A model generated the notes under the pieces. It did no database searches. It worked only from the letters and a program-made list of their open reading frames with translations, and was not told where the DNA came from. The position numbers and the translations under genes are program-made. From Solanum dulcamara (Eukaryota > Streptophyta > Magnoliopsida > Solanales > Solanaceae), in the NCBI RefSeq assembly GCF_947179165.1, contig NC_077239.1, positions 18,887,134 to 18,951,133 of the forward strand: a stretch of 64,000 nt of DNA. The letters are read 5' to 3'. Every line of letters starts with the position of its first letter. The stretch's first letter is position 1. Shown in pieces: positions 55,709 through 64,000 of this stretch.

Positions 55709-56284
55709 TGTCACAACCCAATCCTAGGGCCTAGACATGATATGGCGAATGAGGAACCCGAAAGTACCTCAATCAAGCCTCTTAGCATTCTTTTAGCCTT
55801 TCATAGGTAATGATGATAAATAAACAAGCAGAAATCATAATAGTAAATCTTCAACTGACATATATCCAACAATACCTCTAACTATTAGATTTAACGGGGC
55901 TAAGACAAGTGCCTAGCTCACCCTCAATCATAATAGAAGAAATGTCATAGTAAAATATCTTAACATATCATAAACTAGAAAGATAAAGGAGTATTATTCC
56001 CGAAACATAGGAACTCACCAAAAGTAGTCTTCAATGGAATATCAACTAGCCACGTGGAGGAGAATGAGGAGGAGCACCGATCCCTACATGGTGATATCAT
56101 GTAGGCAAAAGAGTATGCGTTAGTACTTTGAATGTACTAAGTATGTAAAGATGCATGAACGTTAAAAACATTTATGTAATATTGAACATAATTTAATGTA
56201 TGCATAATAAATTATATAGATATCCTTTAAAATATTCATTTTATGGGAAATTAACCATAACCGACATTTAAGACCATGCGAGCT
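55709..56284 (-). repeat. Extra partial LTR of element E, adjoining the full 5' LTR
   Basis: It matches the first 586 bp (plus view) of the E LTR, from TGTCACAACCC to CATGCGAGCT, then abruptly joins the start of the complete LTR at 56285. It is visibly more diverged from the two full LTRs than they are from each other (for example CACAACCCAATCCTAGG versus CACGACCCAAGCCT). Confidence 0.9.
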
Positions 56285-58615
56285 TGTCACGACCCAAGCC
56301 TTGGGCCTAGATGTGACATGGCGAATGAGGAACCTGAAAGTACCTCAATCAAGCCTCTTAGCATTCTTTTAGCCTTTCATAGGTAATGATGATAAATAAA
56401 TAAGCGGAAATCATAATAGTAATCTTCAACTTACATATGTCCAACAATACCTCTAACTATTAGATTTAATGGGGCTAAGACAAGTCCCTAGCTCACCCTT
56501 AATTATAATAGAAGAAATGCCATAGTAAAATATCTTAACATATCATAAGCTAGAAAAATAAAGGAGTATTGTTCCCGAAACATGGGAACTCACCAAAAGT
56601 AGTCTTCAATGGAATATCAACTAGCCACATGGAGGAGAACGAGGAGGAGCACTGATCCCTACATGGTGATATCATGTAGGCAAAAGAGTATGCGTTAGTA
56701 CTTTGAATGTACTAAGTATGTAAGGATGCATTAACATTGAGGAAAACATTAAAACATTTATGTAATATGGAACATAATTTAATGTATGCATAATAAATCA
56801 TATATATATATCCTTTAAAATATTCATTTTGTAGGAAATTAATCATAACCGACATTTAAGACCATGCGAGCTATTACATGGAATCCAACATAACCCCCTA
56901 CGTTGGCCGGGGAGACTACTTACCGGGTAGAACTCCGTTAACTTCATTCATTTCTTTAACTTTAACTTTAAGGGCTATTTATGGATCCATTAGCCTAAGC
57001 CTGCAAGGGCTCCTATGTTGGCACATAGTTAATGAGACAAGGGGTTTCTACTAGGATTCCCTTACCGAATCCCACCTCGATGCCTCATTCGGTGCTAAGT
57101 CAATCCCACGGAATAGTTTAATACTTCAAAATATTCATAGCATATAACTTGAGAATTCAAACATCATGTTCGGTAGAATTGCTCATTAAAACATTTGATA
57201 ATTCAAATATGCAAGAATTGTCCTTATTGCATAAAGAATGCATCATTCATATCATTTCATCATTCTTTCATTTCATAAGACTCTCTTTTTGATCATAGAT
57301 ATTGCTTTCATAAATATTTATTTGGAGTCAAAGATTTCAAGTCAAACTTTATTAAAAACATAGTAAAACTAGGTGGGTTCAAATCACTTCAACTTGCAAA
57401 TATGTATGTAAATAAATATTCATAAATATTTTGAAATCCATTAATTAAAAATCATGCTTTAAACAACTCACCATGAATTTCAAGAGCCTTTAAATAGATA
57501 AATAGAGGAATTACTTGTAAACCATCAATTTATATATATGAAATTATGTTGCATCAAAATAGAGCAATAATCATTAGTTTAACCATGATTCATACTATTA
57601 AGTAAAAATAAGAATTTACCATAAGAAAATATTACTTGAAATCAAGATATTTAATTGAAAGAGTTTTTGGACTACATGGGTGGAAGAACCCATGGATAAA
57701 CACACACATAACTTAGAGTAGAGCTTAAAGAAAATAAATATAATTTATCATATAATCAAAATAATTTAGACATGAGAGTGGAAGGAATACTCTCATTAAA
57801 GCCTTACATACCTGGAATCCGAAGCTTTAGTCGGAACCGAAAGACTTAATGAACACTCTTGAGTCCTAACTTCTCTCCCCGCCGGAACATTTTGTGTACT
57901 ACCCGAAGTATATGAATCACCGAAATAGTATTTCTTCACTACTAAGAACTAAAACTATATTTGAGAATGTGTAAAGAAGTGTATAGAGAGAAGACTTGCT
58001 TGAGAAAGCTTGATTAATAAAATGAGAAAATAAGGTGGGTATTTATAGGTAGAAAAGAGAGACCTAACAATAAATAAAATAATTATAAAGAAAAATCTGA
58101 AAATTTAATGGAATATATTGAAGTCATGGATGATGTTAAATGCAGGACAATTTATGTCATGAGTGATGTCAAATGTATCTAGATCTTTTCATGGTAGGTG
58201 AAATGAGTTATCTTTGACAGAATACTCCTTTTCGGAGCTGTGTTTGAACAGGATAAATTCCTTATTAGGATTTGGTGTCTTCATAAGAATTGTAGATATG
58301 GAAGTCTAGTTTCATAACGTTCAAGAATCAACCAATTTGGATAAAACCACAGTGAGATATGATTTTTCTTCTATAAATACTCATTTCTATCACAGCATCC
58401 TACCTTACCAAAATTAATTTATTTGACCTACTTAACCTCCGAATCTTAAAATATGGTCTTCATAAAAGTTGTAGGTAAGGATCTTATGGTTACTTAGAAA
58501 TTTGAATCACTCAATTTGGATATTCCTAGGAAAGGTTATGCCCAAAATACAGAGGCTGTATCATGTTTAGGAAAAAATTGAAACATCGTATACAACGTTT
58601 TTAGGGGATGTTACA
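56285..58615 (-). repeat. Element E 5' LTR (complete)
   Basis: 2331 bp, TGTCACGACCC to GATGTTACA, near-identical to 48395-50721, with TATA box at 58047-58040 and flanked on the right by the TSD AGGTA. Confidence 0.93.
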
Positions 58616-58620
58616 AGGTA

Positions 58621-58911
58621 GCTGTTACATCCATCTAGCGGACACCTCATACTCTTTTAATATGTTTTAGTCCTATTCTAGAGACAATGAAATTGTGACT
58701 GTATTTTCTTTCATACTTCGATAATGTATTAGTGGCTTGTATACGTGACAACCAGTCTTGGGAGATTTTGAGATCTCTCTTATTTGTTTTTGACGAAGTT
58801 AAACCTTGTTTTATCTCAATTATTTCCGCATTCACTTTCCGTTGAGTTTTAGGCTGACTTATCTCAGTGGGTTGAGATGAGTGCCATCACAACCGAATTC
58901 GGGTCGTGACA
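58621..58911 (+). repeat. Element C 3' LTR, portion right of element E
   Basis: Resumes with GCTGTTACATCC and ends GGGTCGTGACA at 58911. Matches the last 290 bp of the C 5' LTR. Confidence 0.9.
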
Positions 58912-61883
58912 CGCTTCCCCATTTAAGCATCCCATAATAGGTATGGGTCTCAATTAATTGTTAAAACACCAAATTTCGAATCTTATAGTAATTTTCCATT
59001 TAGATAAAACTATTGAATCACGACCAATATCGATTCCACATAATTTTACACTTCTCCAATTTCAACTACTATTCAACCATCATATACATCATGCAAAATT
59101 TGGAGGAACCCTTTATCACCTCGATAATTATGTATACTATGAAAACATGACCCATGGAACGCACCGCAGTAGCCTGTGTAGTCCCATCCACAGAGTGATA
59201 TTAATCCCACTCGAAATCCTTAATAACCATGTAGAACTATATCTCATCATGTAGTGCATTCATAACCCACATACCATCATGTGAGCAATCCAGCCGCACC
59301 TAAAACATAATTCTTCGATACCTTACTGTCTGTCACCCAAATTAAAACCAAACCAGACCTTCAAAAAGTCGTTGATGACCCATCATACATTCATGTTGAA
59401 TCAACTCACCTTGTATTGTCATGTCTGAACTCAAAGTCGAAAACCCATACAACCTTTAACTTTAAACTAAGGGATCCACACCTGAGGACTTATTCCTTTA
59501 CATTTCTTAACTTGTATCCACCACGTAATATTGCCAGGACATTCAAATTCTTAACTCATACTCATGACCCAGTACCAAATGCTTGAACTCTTTGACGCAT
59601 TAGACTCGATTTTCTTTCCTTAACACATTTATCATCATTATTTCTTAGCAACATATCCACAATATGTTACCTTTTACCTTAAATCAAACTTCTCAACTAC
59701 AGGATTTATTGAACTCTTTTACAATCAAAAGTAATAAACTCCTCAACTTGAACCATGCATAAGTTCTTCCAAATGCTCAATTATTAACACAATAATCCTT
59801 CCTTACCTTGCTAATTTGTACCTTGACAAAAACCAACTACCACGAATGTAGACTTACGATGCAAAACTTGAACTTTTTCATTCAAATCGTGTAAACCAAT
59901 TCCCCTATCAATCAATATTAGATACATTGAAGATTTCCTACAACCCCATACCTTAGATTACCATCAAACGCTTTACATCAATCCTACCTTTTCCCTCATT
60001 AGGAACCTAAATCATGCCAGTCGTCAAACTCGAGACCACTATAGAATTTACCATAATGCTAGAGCTGAACTTCCATAGACTCCACTCTCGGAGCATGTAC
60101 AACCCGACCGATGAACACTGGATGCTATTCTTATAGCCAGAACATAACGAACGAAGCCACATTTTCCTGAACCCAACTTTCCAACATCCTTGAAGTTAAA
60201 TCCTTGTACTTTGCAATCAAAGTAAGTATTCTTTCCCTTCCCTCATTCTGAAGGTCAAACTACATTCCACTAATTCTCCCATCATAAGTTGAAACTTTTT
60301 TCAGTTCTACTTGAGTGGTTCCCAACACATCATACAACTTCCCATATAACTACGCTTCTCATCAAGTGGTAGCAACCACAACCTTAGATACTCATAAGTA
60401 GTTATCATCATATTGGATCCCCTTGATCGAAAGTCATTACCACACAATTGCATCCTAATTAGAGTCCATCCTGAACTACTATTACCATGCTTAGCCAGCC
60501 TTTCCATTATCACAGAGTCAACCTTGTCGTCTATGTGATACCTCAAACTTGTTATTCTATCTAATCCCGTGAACTAACCAATTCCCATAGTATTCTCTTG
60601 TTGGTACACTCACTTGCCTTTATGCATGTAGACTTGACAGAACTCTGTCCACCTATAAGCTTACCCTTTCAATGTCAATCCACCCCCTTTGGCTCATAAT
60701 GAACTCACTAATCCCCAATTAGATCCTCAAAATGCTCATTACCATTCAAATACATTAATTCCCCACCAAAGACCCACCACTATAATTTTTCTTATAAACC
60801 ATGCCTAACTCCAACATCCATAGTAACAACTAGTTGGTTTTCCAAATGTGAATGCAATATTGAATTTCATTGCCCGAGTAGGTGAAACAATAGATAAATC
60901 CTCAATAGCTAGTATTTGAGCTTGCCAACCATTGTCACCTTTCCCATATATCACTAGTACCATACCATGAGATTCTGGTAGATCCCCTACTAGAAAACAT
61001 CATACCCATCAAAATGATTGTACTTAGATAGTCTACACCTTTCTACCCATTACTTAACTACCATAAACACCAAAGCATTTCAGTCTCCAACCGAAAGAGA
61101 TATGCACCCTTTCGTAGGCTAGGTCAATAGCAGAAGCAACAGAACCCATAATCTTAATCGAGTAAACATAGGTACCACGGTAGTAGACTTATAATAACCC
61201 TTTCTGATACACATCCACTCTATAAAACCATCATTGAAATTCTAATTTCGATTGTGGAAACATCATCCTCATCATACACTACACAACTCATTCTTTTATA
61301 ACGAACTTCACAAACTGTAATCTCCAAAGTCACAGTGCCCATAACATAGTCATTACTTTAATTATACCATTCTTATTTGTCAAACTAATTAAAAAAGGGT
61401 AGGTCACACAAGCACCATTCCCGATGCTGAACCACTAACTAGAAAAATAAGACATTCATACGATACTCCAGACCATTGTATCTTTTTCCATACCATATCC
61501 TCATAGTACATCATTGAACCACAAACTTACTCACTCTTTTTGAGTCTCAGCGCCTTACAAGTCTGACCACGCATGCTTTTCATAATTCTATCACTTCCGT
61601 CTCAAAATCAAATTTAACACCAAAACCACTCGATGGCATCTCAATTGCATGCATGCAAAATCAAGCATAAATTATCACTATAAGTGAGAGAACGGAGTAA
61701 AGCGATAGGAATTAGATCATACCAAAGACGTGCAATAGAAAATCAAGAAGTGAAGATTTTCCTACAAGTCTTCATAGCCTCTAAAAAACAAGTACATACA
61801 TCTCCTTACTGATCCTCAAGACTCTACTTAGACTTGGCTTATACACACATGAGACCTATGAACCTGGGGCTCTAATACCATTT
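58912..61883 (-). other. Element D internal region, 5' part
   Basis: No intact ORF. Collinear with element B internal 17960-20924. On the minus strand it begins with the PBS and a leader rich in GTACTTATC-like contexts shared with C (42660-42780). Confidence 0.7.
61869..61880 (-). promoter_or_regulatory. Element D primer binding site
   Basis: TGGTATTAGAGC on the minus strand, one change from the tRNA-iMet complement, next to the 5' LTR end at 61884. Confidence 0.8.
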
Positions 61884-62361
61884 TATCACGATCCAAAATC
61901 GGGTGTGATGACATTCATCTCAACCCACCGAGACAAGTCAGCCTGAAAATCGATAGAAAATAAATGCAAAAGTAAATAAAATGAAACAAGGTTTAACTAA
62001 ATCAAAAATATGTAACTAATCTCAAAATACCCCAAGATTAGTTATCATTTGTATAAACACTAATACATTACCAAAGTATGAAAAGAAATACAAGCACAAT
62101 ATCTTCGTCTCTAGAATAGGACTAAAATATAATAAAAAAGTAAGCGGTGTCTGCTAGATGGATATAACAGCTACCCCAACACTCAAAATAATAGCCTCGA
62201 ATGTGGTAGGAAAAACTAGGAGATCAAGTGTAGAAGCAAGGGGTGAGTATCAAACAACATGGTACTCAACAAGTAGACAACTAAAACTAAGCAAAGCTCA
62301 ATAGATACAAGTACTTCTGTCCTCCTAACCGAACCTCCTTAACTACAACCTGCATAAAATC

Positions 62362-63335
62362 TAGGGCTGGGCGTTCGATATTCGGTTCAGTATTTTCAAA
62401 GTTCGGGTTCGGTAATTTGGTAATCGGTAATTCAAAGTATATACAAAATACCAAACTTTCAAACTACGGTTCGGTAATTCGGTAATCGATAAATCAAACT
62501 TCGGTTCGGTACGGTATTCGGTAATACCATATTTTTTAATAGTTAATGTACAATAAAAATTTATCCGCATTTAATAGTTACATTAACCTAAAGAATACAT
62601 ATCTTAACTTACATTTTTATTATTATACCATAATTAAGTAATATATGCATTTTAACTTACCGAATATCAAAATCAAAATTGCTCTAAAGCCACATTCTAT
62701 GGAGGAGAAATCATACATCATAAACAAAGAGAAAATAATTTATAAATAGATACAGAATAAAAAAATATTACCATGTAATAAAAATGATGAAAAAGAGTAA
62801 AAACAAAAATCTCTAATATATCACAATAATTTTTATACATATATTTTTCTTTGAATTATCAAAAAACTCTACATCACTGCACTAATTATTAATTAGTTTC
62901 TGCAAAGATATGAAAGAGTTGGAATCTTTCATTTTCAATGTAACTACCTAACAGTTTATGTAGATAACTGACGTGGTGAATCATGCAAAGTGAAATTAGA
63001 ATTCTTAACCAATTGCATAAATTTGAAATTAGAATTTATAATTTTTACATGTATATAAATTTAAATTTTAGCAATTATCCATAATATACGTGTTTGAAAG
63101 TGTGCATATAGTATGCTATAAACGTGAGAAAGTTGAAATAAAAATGATAACGGAAATAAAAAAATGGGATAATTTCCTCTTACTAAACTCTTCTCTTTTT
63201 GGTAATTTTTTTCTTTTTTTTTCCAGTTCGAAATATCGAATTTTATATTTCAGTACCGAATTACCGAATACCGAAATACCAAAATAGCTGGTTCGGTTCG
63301 ATATTTCAGTTTTCGATATTTTATGTTCAGCCCTA
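62362..63335. mobile_element. Non-autonomous hAT-type element (974 bp)
   Basis: Perfect 8-bp target duplication ATAAAATC (62354-62361 and 63336-63343). Termini TAGGGCTGGGCG at left and, in reverse complement, TAGGGCTGAACA at right. Subterminal regions are packed with TTCGGTA/TACCGAA motifs in both orientations. The empty site CCTGCATAAAATCAGCCC is seen in related LTRs (near 36428). Longest internal frames have no transposase domain. Confidence 0.88.
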
Positions 63336-63581
63336 ATAAAATCAGCCCAAATCTACACTTTGTACAATAGTAATAATAATAAAATCCACGAATACTCATT
63401 AATAGTCTTATCAAATCAATCATATCAAGTCAAGTTCAGCATAAATAAGGGGTAAACACAAATTCATGAATATAAAAAAGATGTTATGCAATGCAATGAA
63501 AAAATGCATGTCTGTCCTATCGGTACATATCCATTGAATCACAGTTTGGAATCCATGAGGGACATTTCTATTCATGTAACC

Positions 63582-63730
63582 TGCCACGGAGCGTGTGGCT
63601 CATCCCCTTAATATATATATATCCTGCCACGAAGTGTGTGGCCCGATCCCTTTATTTCATAATACTTGCCATAGAGCGTGTGGCCCGACTCCTTTGTTTC
63701 ACAATACTTGCCACGGAGCGTGTGGCCCGA
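63582..63730 (-). repeat. Stem-loop subrepeats in element D 5' LTR (4 units)
   Basis: On the minus strand the units have arms GCCAC/GTGGC or close variants around loops ACGCTCC, ACGCTCT and ACACTTC, with flank GTCGGG in three. An AT run (63612-63622) lies between two units, at the same place as the ATATATAT run of the C array. Confidence 0.8.
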
Positions 63731-64000
63731 CCCTTTTTTTAATATCATTTCCAATCTCAGAACAATATATCAAAACCAATGTAATCAATTTATATTCTCA
63801 TAAAATTCAGGATAATAGTATGATATCAACAATAAGTTTCACATATCATATCATTATGGTTATTTCACATGTCCAAGATAAATCAATAATCTCATCACAT
63901 CAATCACACCGATACACGTCATTAGATTGTTATTTTATACCCCTCATCTCTATTTTTTAAGGTCAGTCATACAGTCAATAACTCAGTCCAATACCCATTA

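Larger units (their letters stand above)
48395..58615 (-). mobile_element. Element E: young Ty3/gypsy chromovirus (Tekay/Del type), minus strand
   Basis: Bounded by perfect 5-bp TSDs AGGTA (48390-48394 and 58616-58620). On the minus strand: full 5' LTR 58615-56285, an extra partial LTR 56284-55709, PBS 55704-55693, gag-pol pseudogene 55493-50925, polypurine tract, 3' LTR 50721-48395. The two full LTRs are nearly identical (a few differences in the first 200 bases compared), so insertion is recent. It sits in the 3' LTR of element C. Confidence 0.94.
40367..58911 (+). mobile_element. Element C: plus-strand gypsy-type (LARD-like) element containing E
   Basis: 5' LTR 40367-42643 (2277 bp), PBS 42647-42658, internal 42644-46479 (3.8 kb, no intact ORF), 3' LTR 46480-48394 continued at 58621-58911 (2206 bp in total) after element E. 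Flanks are CTCTT (40362-40366) and CGCTT (58912-58916), a TSD with one change. It is inserted in the internal region of D: 40366 and 58912 are contiguous in element B (about 17950-17970). Without ORFs it would need proteins from elsewhere. Confidence 0.88.
35939..64000 (-). mobile_element. Element D: minus-strand gypsy-type (LARD-like) element containing C and E
   Basis: 3' LTR 35939-39160; internal 39161-40366 and, after the inserted element C, 58912-61883; PBS 61880-61869; 5' LTR 61884 to beyond 64000. LTR start on the minus strand is TGTAATGACCCG. The internal region has no intact ORF and matches those of B and C in order. Because the right end is outside the window the TSD cannot be tested. 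It is the oldest member of the nest. Confidence 0.8.
61884..64000 (-). repeat. Element D 5' LTR (continues beyond the window)
   Basis: Left end TATCACGATCC (degraded TGTCACGACCC). It is interrupted by a hAT-type element (62362-63335) and contains a four-unit stem-loop array at 63582-63730. The sequence 63740-64000 aligns with the reverse complement of 41460-41735 in element C. Confidence 0.82.

Overview
The window is plant nuclear DNA, AT-rich and dominated by LTR retrotransposons. The repeat families (Tekay/Del-type Ty3/gypsy chromoviruses with long LTRs, SIRE-like and Tork-like Ty1/copia remnants, Stowaway, Tourist and hAT-type non-autonomous DNA elements) and the one host gene look like a Solanaceae, probably Solanum, genome. 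That assignment rests on remembered family resemblance, not on a search. Only one intact host protein gene is visible: a three-exon LURP-one-related (LOR) gene at 10506-12912.

Layout. 1-1885: DNA of mitochondrial character with a trnC(GCA) gene and a broken reverse-transcriptase shard, abutting a 5'-truncated copia element (1886 to about 5590). 5600-9500: layered LTR remnants, including the 3' end of a SIRE-like copia element. 9500-13190: the LOR gene, with a Stowaway-like MITE in intron 1. 13190-13570: a C-rich degenerate repeat. 13697-32051: element B, a gypsy-type element on the minus strand without intact ORFs, arranged LTR-internal-LTR-partial internal. Its 5' LTR is split by element A (22645-31697, plus strand, TSD TTACC), a full-length chromovirus with many stop codons. 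32052-35938: AT-rich DNA with MITEs and a gypsy LTR remnant. 35939-64000: a three-level nest. Element D (minus, runs off the right edge) contains element C (plus, 40367-58911), whose 3' LTR contains element E (minus, 48395-58615, TSD AGGTA). A 974-bp hAT-type element with a perfect 8-bp TSD sits in D's 5' LTR.

How the parts relate. A and E carry recognisable gag-protease-RT-RNase H-integrase-chromodomain pseudogenes in gypsy order. B, C and D share a roughly 3.8-4.5 kb internal region with no intact ORF, like LARD-type non-autonomous elements. All have PBSs resembling the 3' end of initiator tRNA-Met, so A- or E-like elements could have supplied proteins in trans (inference).

The most unusual signal is a tandem stem-loop module in the middle of the LTRs of several families. 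The A-type and C/D-type repeats share a 5' flank and a 7-nt loop (ACGTTCC or ACGCTCC), while the stems differ by paired, compensating changes (GTGTC/GACAC versus GCCAC/GTGGC). A remnant LTR at 7346-8060 has a related stem GTACC/GGTAC. Copy number differs between the two LTRs of one element (1 versus 4 in A, 4 versus 3 in C). This looks like a conserved structured element evolving by unit turnover and is worth a covariation test.
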